From: Coriobacteriia bacterium
Lineage (GTDB): Bacteria; Actinomycetota; Coriobacteriia; Anaerosomatales; JAENZW01
Assembly (NCBI GenBank): GCA_029858605.1
Contig: JAOUET010000011.1
Span: 1-20,851, forward strand
Length of the DNA stretch: 20,851 bases
Reading direction: 5' to 3'
The notes under the pieces are model-generated. The model was not told the origin of the DNA. It did no database searches and was given only the letters and a program-made list of their open reading frames with translations. The translations under genes were made by a program, and so were the position numbers. Each line of letters starts with the position of its first letter. The first letter of the stretch is position 1. Of this stretch, positions 1-6,186 are shown one piece after another.

Positions 1-756
1 GACGAAACGGTCGTGGCCGTCGATGCGGTCGTGAGGGCCTCGATAGACGCGACGGTGGGCCAAGAGGCCACGAGTCTTCTCGGCGACGTGGAGGGCGCTT
101 CCGACGACCTCAACGCAGCCATCGCCATCATCGGCGACGTGAAGGACGATCTCGCCGAAGACGAGGCCGGGCAAGCCGAGGCCTTGGCCGACTCAGCCGA
201 AGCCAGGTTGCGGATGCTCGAGCACGCGACGCCCATTCTGGAAGCGAGTGCCATGGTGGCGGCGTCGCTCGATCCCGCAGATACGGCCATGGATGTCCTG
301 GTGGAGGCCGAAACGCTCTCCGACAGGGCGGTCAAGGAGTACAACAAGCTGACAAAGGCGAGCGTCAAGAAGTCGAAGGACCTCGCTTCGCAGTCGGAGG
401 AGAAGGTCAAGGAGGCGAAGACGCACTTCGAAGAGGCCGAGAAGGCGTATCCGAGTGCTGATTTCGCATCCTATGAGGCATACTGCGACGAGAAGATCGC
501 AGTCCTCGCCCTCTCCAAGAAGGCCGACGACGCGTTTCTCGCCAACAAGCCCAAAGACGCGAACGAGTACAGCGACAAGTTCAACGCTGCCGAGAAGAAA
601 CTTGTTGCACAGGCGGAGAAGCTGCCGGAATCCGTCCGTGCGGTCATCTCCGCCGCCTATGAGAAGGACGTCGAAGAGGCCTCCGCCGCTTATTCGCAGG
701 CGCGTGCCGAAGCAGCCGAGGCCGACGCGCGTTATCGAGAAATGACGGGCGAGTGA
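1..756 (+). CDS. alanine/glutamate-rich coiled-coil protein, 5' partial
   Basis: I do not recognise this protein. The reading frame is open from the first base, and the GTG at 13 has no ribosome site before it, so the gene probably begins upstream of the window. About 250 residues are visible. They are rich in Ala, Glu, Lys and Asp in a pattern typical of long alpha-helices and coiled coils, especially around residues 115-145 and 195-245. There is no transmembrane segment and only one cysteine (about residue 160). The stop is followed by an 86-base gap before a co-directional membrane protein gene that has its own strong ribosome site, so the two could be co-transcribed. Any structural or scaffolding role is a guess from composition. 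Confidence that it is a real gene is high; no function is assigned. Confidence 0.75.
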   Translation, partial: DETVVAVDAVVRASIDATVGQEATSLLGDVEGASDDLNAAIAIIGDVKDDLAEDEAGQAEALADSAEARLRMLEHATPILEASAMVAASLDPADTAMDVLVEAETLSDRAVKEYNKLTKASVKKSKDLASQSEEKVKEAKTHFEEAEKAYPSADFASYEAYCDEKIAVLALSKKADDAFLANKPKDANEYSDKFNAAEKKLVAQAEKLPESVRAVISAAYEKDVEEASAAYSQARAEAAEADARYREMTGE

Positions 757-842
757 GAGGCATGGCAGCTTCGGGAAGCGCCTGGGTGCGTTCCGTCTCG
801 GCGTGGCAGTCTGCTGTCGTGCGGTAGCGGAGGGGACATTCG

Positions 843-1610
843 ATGGATACGGCGTTCTGGTCGCACTGGGGATGGCCGTTGGCCACGGCGGCTCTCGGCT
901 ATGTGTATGTGGCACTGCTGATGGCTCAGTGGCGGCAGCGTCGCAAGCCCCACCAGCTGGCCTGGGCCCTCGGATTCCTGCTCTACGCTGTTGCAGCGAC
1001 TATGGAGGCGTGGTCGGAGGCCGCGCAGCACTGGGATCCCACCGTCTATCGCGTCTACATCGTGATCGCGGCGGCTCTGGTTGGTCTTCTCGGCCAAGGA
1101 ACGGTCTACCTGCTGTTCAAGGATCGCAAGTGGGGCAACATCTACCTGGCCTACAACCTGGCTGTCACGGCGATCTTCCTATACGGAACGTTCACCACCG
1201 ACCTGGGGCCGCTCACGCCTGGAATCACGGTCGGAGGTCTGCCGCTGGGGGCTTCGGGCACGTTTCCGCGGTTCATGTCCATGTTCCTGACGATTCCGGG
1301 TTCGGTCGCACTGCTCGGCGGATCGGCGTGGTCGGTGGCGAAGTTCTGGTCCAAGCCCGAGTACCGCTATCGGGCGTGGGCGAACGTGCTCATCTTCATC
1401 GGCACGCTCGTCATCGCCGGTGCCGGCTCCATGGCCCGCACAGGGCAGACTGTCGGCCTCTACCCTGCGGAGATGGTCGCTTCGGCCATTCTGCTCGCCG
1501 GCTTCCTGATGGCGGGGACGTTGGAGAAGGGTGCCGCGGCCGTGAGGGCACGCCTGGGTGCCGCACGCACAAAACGAGAAGACGCGGACACGCCGACCGA
1601 CAGACCGTAG
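843..1610 (+). CDS. seven-helix integral membrane protein of unknown function
   Basis: The 255-residue product has about seven hydrophobic segments, near residues 8-28, 38-57, 68-91, 98-117, 143-165, 178-196 and 205-225. A basic, hydrophilic tail follows. The ATG at 843 follows a strong GGAGGGG ribosome site at 829-835, which fixes the start. There is no haem-binding, nucleotide-binding or catalytic motif that I can name. The loop between helices 4 and 5 is Gly/Pro/Thr-rich and probably lies outside the membrane. It follows the coiled-coil gene in the same direction and converges on the Crp/Fnr gene, with only 25 bases between their stops. No function is proposed. Confidence 0.8.
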   Translation: MDTAFWSHWGWPLATAALGYVYVALLMAQWRQRRKPHQLAWALGFLLYAVAATMEAWSEAAQHWDPTVYRVYIVIAAALVGLLGQGTVYLLFKDRKWGNIYLAYNLAVTAIFLYGTFTTDLGPLTPGITVGGLPLGASGTFPRFMSMFLTIPGSVALLGGSAWSVAKFWSKPEYRYRAWANVLIFIGTLVIAGAGSMARTGQTVGLYPAEMVASAILLAGFLMAGTLEKGAAAVRARLGAARTKREDADTPTDRP

Positions 1611-1635
1611 GCATCCGGGTCGCGCACGGGCCGGG

Positions 1636-2352
1636 CTAGCCCTCCTCGTAGCCGCTGCCGAGACGCGCGAGTGCGCCGACGTCGCGCACGACGACCGCGC
1701 GATTCCGCACTTCGAGCACGCCGTCCTCCTTCAAGCGCGCGAACGCTCTCGAGAGGGTTTCGGGGACCGTTCCAAGGGCGGCGGCAAGCTCTCCCTTGGT
1801 CATGCCGAGATCCACAAGCAGACCCGTCGGCGTCGTCTGCCCCACCGCAAGCGAGCGCTGAAAGAGGAAGCGTGCCAGCCTCGAAGGCACGTCGAGGGCG
1901 AGCGTCTTCACGACGCTGGTGAACAGTACGAGCCGATAGGCAAGATCGCTCACCATGCTTGTGGCGACATCGGGTTCCTCGGCGATCAGGTCGAAGAGCG
2001 CTTCTTGTGGAAGCCAGGCGACGGTCCCGTCCGTCGAAGCCTCGACGTTGGCGGGATTGCGTCCGCGCGCGAGCGCGGCCACCGCCGAGAAGGGCTCGCC
2101 GCTGCCGAGGTCCTCGTAGGTGATGCGCTTGCCGTCCGCGCCAAGGTAGTAGACGCGCGCTTTGCCCGCGATCACTACGCCGAAGCGGGTCGCGGGTTCG
2201 CCTTCGGTTGCCAGAGTCTCGCCACGGCGCACGGTTCGCGTGTCCACCTGTTCGGCGAGGCGACGAATGGCGGCGTCCGAGGCCGAAGACCAGAGGCGGC
2301 ATGCCCGGAGAGCGGAGACGACTTCCGGTGCGATGTCTCGCGGTGGGGACAT
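1636..2352 (-). CDS. Crp/Fnr-family transcriptional regulator (FNR/DNR-like DNA specificity, no Fe-S cysteines)
   Basis: This is a 238-residue regulator. Residues about 20-130 form the cyclic-nucleotide-binding-like beta-roll (GETLATEGEPATRFGVV, then GEPFSAVAAL). A long dimerisation helix follows, then a C-terminal winged helix-turn-helix at about 183-210. The recognition helix carries E198-x-x-S201-R202, the same Glu/Ser/Arg triplet that FNR and DNR use to read TTGA half-sites. FNR's N-terminal cluster cysteines are absent; Cys18 is the only cysteine, so oxygen sensing by a [4Fe-4S] cluster is unlikely. Haem- or NO-based sensing, as in DNR and HcpR, fits better but is inference. The frame stays open upstream to 2628, but the ATG at 2352 has a GAGGAGG ribosome site and begins the conserved domain, so I chose it. 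It is divergent from the YgbA-like operon, with an FNR-type palindrome between them. Confidence 0.93.
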   Translation of the reverse strand: MSPPRDIAPEVVSALRACRLWSSASDAAIRRLAEQVDTRTVRRGETLATEGEPATRFGVVIAGKARVYYLGADGKRITYEDLGSGEPFSAVAALARGRNPANVEASTDGTVAWLPQEALFDLIAEEPDVATSMVSDLAYRLVLFTSVVKTLALDVPSRLARFLFQRSLAVGQTTPTGLLVDLGMTKGELAAALGTVPETLSRAFARLKEDGVLEVRNRAVVVRDVGALARLGSGYEEG

Positions 2353-2367
2353 GGCGCCCTCCTCGAC
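2353..2367 (-). promoter_or_regulatory. ribosome site that sets the Crp/Fnr start
   Basis: On the minus strand GAGGAGG lies just upstream of the ATG at 2352. No comparable site precedes the longer in-frame start at 2628, whose extra 92 residues resemble no part of a Crp/Fnr protein. Confidence 0.8.
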
Positions 2368-2405
2368 CTGGGGGTCATCGGCAGCAGCGTAGGCGATCTT
2401 TGAGG

Positions 2406-2433
2406 ATTCTTCCCGATTCTTGACATGCGTCAA
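2406..2433 (-). promoter_or_regulatory. candidate promoter of the Crp/Fnr gene
   Basis: Read on the minus strand, TTGACG (2433-2428) and AAGAAT (2411-2406) are separated by 16 bases. The -35 element lies inside the FNR-type palindrome, so a dimer bound there would block it. This suggests negative autoregulation. It is a reading of the sequence only; start sites are unmapped. Confidence 0.4.
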
Positions 2434-2434
2434 G
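2419..2434. promoter_or_regulatory. FNR/DNR-type operator palindrome
   Basis: CTTGACATGCGTCAAG is a perfect inverted repeat with six-base arms around ATGC. It matches the layout TTGA(C/T)-N4-(G/A)TCAA bound by FNR, DNR and related Crp-family proteins. It sits in the only intergenic region of the divergent crp/ygbA-like pair. Its centre lies 41.5 bases before a position near 2468, with TAGCGT at 2456-2461 as a possible -10 element. That is the spacing of class II activation of the rightward operon. The adjacent regulator has the matching E-x-x-S-R recognition helix. Confidence 0.75.
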
Positions 2435-2455
2435 GCATTTGGACCGGCCCGCGCG

Positions 2456-2468
2456 TAGCGTTGTCGGC
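2456..2468 (+). promoter_or_regulatory. candidate activated -10 region of the ygbA-like operon
   Basis: TAGCGT at 2456-2461 would give a start near 2468, placing the FNR-type palindrome at -41.5. There is no separate good -35 hexamer at the right distance, as expected for a promoter that depends on an activator. The element itself is weak, so this is inferred mainly from spacing. Confidence 0.35.
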
Positions 2469-2487
2469 GAAAGGGCGGCCCAGCGGT

Positions 2488-2492
2488 GGAGG
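2488..2492 (+). promoter_or_regulatory. ribosome site that sets the YgbA-like start
   Basis: GGAGG lies eight bases before the GTG at 2501. The longer frame starting with GTG at 2486 would overlap this site and lacks one of its own, so 2501 is preferred. Confidence 0.65.
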
Positions 2493-2500
2493 CAAGAGAA

Positions 2501-2935
2501 GTGAACGATAGCTTCGCCGACAAGATGAACGATCGCGATGTCGCACACGATGTGCGCGTACTCGGTGGCTTCATCCAGATATGGTGCGACGGTAGCCACG
2601 AGGACCTCGAGCGGAGTCGTGTGGACACGCGGGGCGCCGTCTTGGGAGTCTACGGCCGCAAGATCCCGAGGCTGTGTCCCGATTGTGAGGCACACCTCGC
2701 CTACGGGGAGATGCGGCGTGCCTACTGCCCGAAAGACCCGAAGCCGTTCTGTGCGCACTGTGACACCCACTGCTATCGCCCTGAAGAGCGCGAGTGGCAC
2801 CGTCAGATGATGCGCTATTCCGGCCCGAAGTCGTGGCGCAAAGGCTACGCGATCGATGGGATCAAACATGCGCTCGAGGCGCGCAAGTATCGCAAGATGG
2901 CGGCTCGGCTGCCAGCGAAGAGAGGAACATCATGA
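2501..2935 (+). CDS. YgbA-like protein, nitrous-oxide-stimulated promoter family
   Basis: The 144-residue product belongs to the YgbA_NO family. The signature is in the middle: KPFCAHCDTHCYRP (residues 81-94) followed by MRYSGPK (104-110). These match the conserved C-x2-C-x3-C-Y-x-P and MRYSGP blocks of enterobacterial YgbA. Seven cysteines (29, 59, 62, 76, 84, 87, 91) suggest metal or cluster binding. In enterobacteria ygbA is induced by nitric oxide through NsrR and is linked to nitrosative stress; its biochemical activity was not clear to me from family knowledge. Here it is the first gene behind an FNR/DNR-type operator, and its stop overlaps the ferredoxin start by four bases (ATGA), indicating translational coupling. 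GTG at 2501 is chosen as the start by its ribosome site. Confidence 0.88.
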   Translation: MNDSFADKMNDRDVAHDVRVLGGFIQIWCDGSHEDLERSRVDTRGAVLGVYGRKIPRLCPDCEAHLAYGEMRRAYCPKDPKPFCAHCDTHCYRPEEREWHRQMMRYSGPKSWRKGYAIDGIKHALEARKYRKMAARLPAKRGTS

Positions 2936-3321
2936 ACACGACTACCGTGACACGCCAGATCGTCCGCATCGATGAGGACCTGTGCAACGGCTGTGGGGTG
3001 TGCGTTTCGCCATGTGCCGAAGGCGCGATACAGATGGTGGACGGCAAGGCCAAGGTGATACGCGAGGAACTCTGCGACGGCGCCGGCTTCTGCCTCGGCG
3101 TGTGCCCCACGGGCGCGCTGGCGATCGAGACGCGCGAGGCTGTTCCGTTCGACCACGAAGCGGTCGAAGAACACGTAGCCGAGCGACCGAAGACCTACAT
3201 CGCGCAGACGTGCTTCCGATGCGGTACGGACGAGGACCACTCACCGCTTCTGCCCGTGCGCCACGATGGGCACAGCGAGTGGGTCTGCATGCGCTGCCTG
3301 CCGGCTCTTATCCACGGCTAG
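2932..3321 (+). CDS. atypical dicluster ferredoxin (FrdX-like) with C-terminal four-cysteine knuckle
   Basis: This 129-residue protein starts at an ATG overlapping the preceding stop, with GAGAGG upstream. The first cluster motif is canonical, C18-x2-C21-x2-C24-x3-C28. The second is C48-x5-C54-x3-C58, with Ala where the second cysteine should be, so it may hold a [3Fe-4S] or otherwise ligated cluster. The CDGAGFCLGVCPTGA segment resembles the small ferredoxin often encoded beside hybrid cluster protein (hcp) in anaerobes. After a linker come CFRC (94-97) and CMRC (119-122), a zinc-ribbon-like pair that classical ferredoxins lack. It is a soluble protein, probably an electron donor to or from a redox enzyme of the NO/hydroxylamine response. 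That role is inferred from context; the hcp gene is not in this window. Confidence 0.88.
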   Translation: MNTTTVTRQIVRIDEDLCNGCGVCVSPCAEGAIQMVDGKAKVIREELCDGAGFCLGVCPTGALAIETREAVPFDHEAVEEHVAERPKTYIAQTCFRCGTDEDHSPLLPVRHDGHSEWVCMRCLPALIHG

Positions 3322-3327
3322 ACGGAC

Positions 3328-3633
3328 ATGAAGAGGCGCGCGGCGGTTGTGGCGCTCATCGCTCTTGCGGTGATTGTCGCGGGTGCGGCGGTCGTGTTTG
3401 CCTTCGGCACGCCGAAGGCGACCGCGCCATCGCAGTTTGGAGGCAGCTCGTTTGCCGGTGGCGAGGGGCCCACCGAAGTTCCCCCACCCGACCCGTCCTC
3501 GCCGTTCGCGATCGAAATCCCTGGTTGTGTGTGCCACAGCGACGACCCTCGGGTGGTCGAGGAACACTCGAGCTACCGCATGAACCAGTGCTTCGGCTGT
3601 CACGCTGACGGCATGCCCGAGATGGCGCGATAG
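3328..3633 (+). CDS. membrane-anchored small cytochrome c (one CxxCH)
   Basis: The 101-residue product has a positive N-terminus and a hydrophobic segment at about residues 6-27 (signal anchor or signal peptide). A Gly/Pro/Ser-rich linker to about residue 58 and a compact C-terminal domain follow. That domain has one canonical haem c motif, CFGCH (88-92), and 18 residues earlier an irregular C67-V-C69-H70. His80 or His70 could be a distal haem ligand. The gene starts six bases after the ferredoxin stop and shares its transcript; its ribosome site is weak, so it may be translated by coupling. It probably acts on the outer face of the membrane as a one-electron carrier. The haem would need a cytochrome c maturation system, part of which is encoded at 5542-7144. 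Confidence 0.85.
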   Translation: MKRRAAVVALIALAVIVAGAAVVFAFGTPKATAPSQFGGSSFAGGEGPTEVPPPDPSSPFAIEIPGCVCHSDDPRVVEEHSSYRMNQCFGCHADGMPEMAR

Positions 3634-3675
3634 CTTGGGGTTGACCGGGTTCGCGCTGAGCCGTCCCTCGTGGAT

Positions 3676-3708
3676 TATCATAGGCCTGGAGAACGGCTCT
3701 CGCCGTTC
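3676..3708 (+). promoter_or_regulatory. -10-like element and 7-bp hairpin before the M28 peptidase gene
   Basis: TATCAT at 3676-3681 resembles a -10 hexamer, but no good -35 lies 16-18 bases upstream. Just after it GAACGGC (3691-3697) and GCCGTTC (3702-3708) form a perfect seven-base-pair stem with a TCTC loop. No T-tract follows. The hairpin could end the cytochrome operon or sit at the 5' end of the peptidase mRNA; the sequence does not decide. Confidence 0.35.
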
Positions 3709-3738
3709 CGTCGCGCCCTCGAACAGCCGGGAGGATAG

Positions 3739-5514
3739 ATGCCGGAGGTCGACCAGTACCTTCACGCCCTCGCCGACGACATCGGACCGCGTCCAGCGAC
3801 CACAGACGCAGAGGCCGCCGCCGCCGACTACCTCGAGGATGTCATGCGCGCGCGCGGTCTTGACGTCGAGCGCCAGGAGTTCGAGTGCCCGCGCACCTAC
3901 TCTTGGGCGTACGTCCTCTACAACGCGCTCACTATCACGGCCGCCGTAGCTTCGGGCTGGCCGCGCTTGTTGTGGCCGTCGTTCGCGGTATCGGCTCTCG
4001 TCGCGCTTCTCATGTGGATGGACCTCGACCTTCGCTGGGGTCTTACGAGTCTCATGCCGAAGGGTCCGAGCCAGAACGTGATTGCGAGGTACACGCCGCG
4101 CTCTCGCCGTGGCGAGAAGACACGCAGGGTCATCCTGGTGGCGCACTACGATTCGGCCCGCGCGTCGCTGGCATTCGCGCCAAGCATGGTGCGCAACATA
4201 GAACTGACGTTCCTGCTTCTCAAGACCTGCACGTTCCTTGTTCCGGCGGCGGTTCTGGTGCGCGCGTTGCCGCAGGTCTCGCAATACGCCCCTTGGGACT
4301 GGTACGCGACGATGGCGCTTTCGGCATACCTGCTCCTGCCACTGCTGATCAACGTGCATCGAGAGCTGTTCATGAAGGCGACGGACGGGGCCAACGACAA
4401 TGCCTCGGGTGTCGCGGCGATGCTCGGCGTGATGGACGCTCTGGTCCCCGAGCGCGAAGCGCCGGACCTTGGGGCGACTCAGCCGATCAGAAGGGCCCCC
4501 AAGACGACTTCACAGCCCGAGGAAGCACAGGAAACCGGACTCCTGGAGTATGCACCAGCGGGGGCTCCCGAGGCCGATGTCACCCAGCTTCCGGAGGACT
4601 TCGAGTGGGCCGAGCCGACAAAGGCCTCGTCCGACCAATCCTCGTTCGAGTTCGACACCATCGAGTTCGACGAACTGTCGACGTCCCGGAAGCGCAAGCC
4701 TGCACCTTCCGGAGACTGGGCCGATGTAGTCGATGAGGGAATCGCCGCCGAACCGCCTGCAATGGCTCCGGTCGAAGAGGAGTCGAGCGGTGAGGCGGGA
4801 CCGGCGCAAGAGAAGTCGCGCCGCCGCGGTCTCTGGTCTCGCTCGCGAGGGGATCGCGAAGGCGGTGTGTCGAGCTGGTTGGGACTAGGACGTGACTTCG
4901 ACGCGCGGGACGAGGGCCGCAAGATCGGCTCCTGGGACAAGCTCGATGACGACGACGGCTTCGGCGACAAGGGCGGATGGGCTGGCGACGACCCCATCGG
5001 CGACCCGGATTTCGCTGCCACGGAAGCGTCTCGCATACGCAAGCGGGTGACCGAGTCGATCGACCGAGCGTTGTCGGAGAAAGAAGTCTGGTTCGTCGCC
5101 ACAGGGGCCGAGGAAGCCGGAAGCTACGGCATGCGCGCCTTCCTAGACGCGAACGCCGAGGACGTGAAGAGCGCCGCTATCATCAACCTCGACAACATCG
5201 GTGCGGGAACGCTGCATTGGGTCACGGCCGAGGGGATGGTGCGGCGCTACCGGGCTGACCGCAGGCTGCTCAGCGTGGCCAGGAAGGTATCGCGAGAAAG
5301 CGAGATCCTCGTCAAGGGACGCGAGTACAAGGGGCTTTCGACGGACGGCACGGTGGCGCTCAGAGATCGCCTGAAGGCAATGAGCATCATGGCGTTCGAC
5401 ATCAACGGACGTCTGCCGAATTGGCACTGGCGAACGGACACGAGCGACAGCGTGCAGATCGAGAACATCGAGAAGGCCAAGAAGTTCGTGGTGGGGATTA
5501 TTCGCGAGCTCTAG
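3739..5514 (+). CDS. membrane-embedded M28-family zinc aminopeptidase with large acidic insertion
   Basis: The 591-residue protein starts at an ATG with GGGAGG upstream and carries the whole M28 ligand set. This is H136-Y-D138, D220 in NDNASG, E458-E459 in GAEEAG, D485 in NLDN, and H563 in NWHW. The N-terminus is a short soluble helix-rich piece. Hydrophobic pairs lie at about residues 57-95 and 150-205, so two hairpins cross the membrane between the first motifs. Between D220 and E458 lie about 237 residues where simple M28 enzymes have only a few dozen. Of these, about 240-435 are acidic, Ser/Pro-rich and probably disordered. There is no cleavable signal peptide. It is predicted to release N-terminal residues from peptides near the membrane. 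It converges on the split CcmF-like operon with 27 bases between stops. Confidence 0.9.
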   Translation: MPEVDQYLHALADDIGPRPATTDAEAAAADYLEDVMRARGLDVERQEFECPRTYSWAYVLYNALTITAAVASGWPRLLWPSFAVSALVALLMWMDLDLRWGLTSLMPKGPSQNVIARYTPRSRRGEKTRRVILVAHYDSARASLAFAPSMVRNIELTFLLLKTCTFLVPAAVLVRALPQVSQYAPWDWYATMALSAYLLLPLLINVHRELFMKATDGANDNASGVAAMLGVMDALVPEREAPDLGATQPIRRAPKTTSQPEEAQETGLLEYAPAGAPEADVTQLPEDFEWAEPTKASSDQSSFEFDTIEFDELSTSRKRKPAPSGDWADVVDEGIAAEPPAMAPVEEESSGEAGPAQEKSRRRGLWSRSRGDREGGVSSWLGLGRDFDARDEGRKIGSWDKLDDDDGFGDKGGWAGDDPIGDPDFAATEASRIRKRVTESIDRALSEKEVWFVATGAEEAGSYGMRAFLDANAEDVKSAAIINLDNIGAGTLHWVTAEGMVRRYRADRRLLSVARKVSRESEILVKGREYKGLSTDGTVALRDRLKAMSIMAFDINGRLPNWHWRTDTSDSVQIENIEKAKKFVVGIIREL

Positions 5515-5541
5515 CAGGGCAGCGGAGTCACGACGCGCGCC

Positions 5542-6186
5542 CTACTCTCCCCCCTTCGCCACCGGGTGTCGCACGGCGAAACGGTCGGCGTAGAAGGACA
5601 GAACGGTTCCTCCCAGCATCAGGACGGTTGCGGTCCAGAAGACCGGAAGCATGAACGCCGAGTCCTGCATGGCCACAACGACCAGGCCGAAGACGATGAA
5701 CCCGAGGTGGAGAAGCCCCGAGCCGGTCTTGGTCAGACGTCCTTCGGTGATGTATGAAGGCGCCCGCGTTCCCGCAACGGTGAGCGCCACCACGGCGACC
5801 TGGATGAGGCCGGCCAGGGCAAGGTAGACGGTGAGCCCGGTGGCAAGCGACGCCGTCGCGAGCCAAACGGCCAACCCGACGGCGAGCATCGCGCCCGAGA
5901 CGGCGACGAGGACCTTTCGCGAGAACAAACGCTTGGGAACGCAGAGCCCCATCACTACCACGAGGAGCACGATCTGGGGGGCCGCGATCGCATTCATTCG
6001 CGATACGAAGTCGGAGTAGCCGAGCTGCTCCCACGCCGGGTTCGATCGCTGAGCCCACCACACGTACAGCGCGCCCAGGAAGGACTGGATCCCGAGCGAG
6101 CCGAGCAGGATGACGGTCGCCAACGCAAGGCCGAAGTCCCAGTTTCTCCTCAGGGCCGACCGTTCCATCGCCTCGACCTCATGCAT
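5542..6186 (-). CDS. six-helix membrane protein, possible C-terminal half of a split CcmF-like haem protein
   Basis: This 214-residue protein has about six transmembrane helices (near 17-40, 69-83, 92-111, 116-137, 155-173 and 178-199). The fifth contains LLHLGFIVFG with His160. This resembles the His-Leu-Gly helix in the C-terminal half of CcmF, where the histidine is a ligand of the transmembrane haem b. The start codon overlaps the upstream CcmF/CcsA-like gene by eight bases (6179-6186), so the two are translationally coupled. AGGAG lies nine bases before the ATG; Met7 is an alternative start. By context it should work with the upstream protein in cytochrome c assembly. By similarity alone it is only an uncharacterised membrane protein, and the CcmF assignment is inference. 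Confidence 0.7.
   Translation of the reverse strand: MHEVEAMERSALRRNWDFGLALATVILLGSLGIQSFLGALYVWWAQRSNPAWEQLGYSDFVSRMNAIAAPQIVLLVVVMGLCVPKRLFSRKVLVAVSGAMLAVGLAVWLATASLATGLTVYLALAGLIQVAVVALTVAGTRAPSYITEGRLTKTGSGLLHLGFIVFGLVVVAMQDSAFMLPVFWTATVLMLGGTVLSFYADRFAVRHPVAKGGE

Noticed and set aside
1633..1642. GGGCTAGCCC palindrome between convergent stops
   Set aside because: Too short to be a convincing bidirectional terminator, and half of it is coding sequence.
2353..2628. A 92-residue N-terminal extension of the Crp/Fnr protein
   Set aside because: It crosses the FNR-type operator and overlaps the YgbA-like gene, has no ribosome site, and has no similarity to the family.
3641..3681. TTGACC plus TATCAT as a promoter for the M28 peptidase
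   Set aside because: The spacer is 29 bases, far too long for a standard promoter; only the -10-like element is kept, at low confidence.
3241..4359. A 372-residue minus-strand open frame opposite the cytochrome and peptidase genes
   Set aside because: Basic, low-complexity composition with no motif, wholly antisense to well-supported genes.
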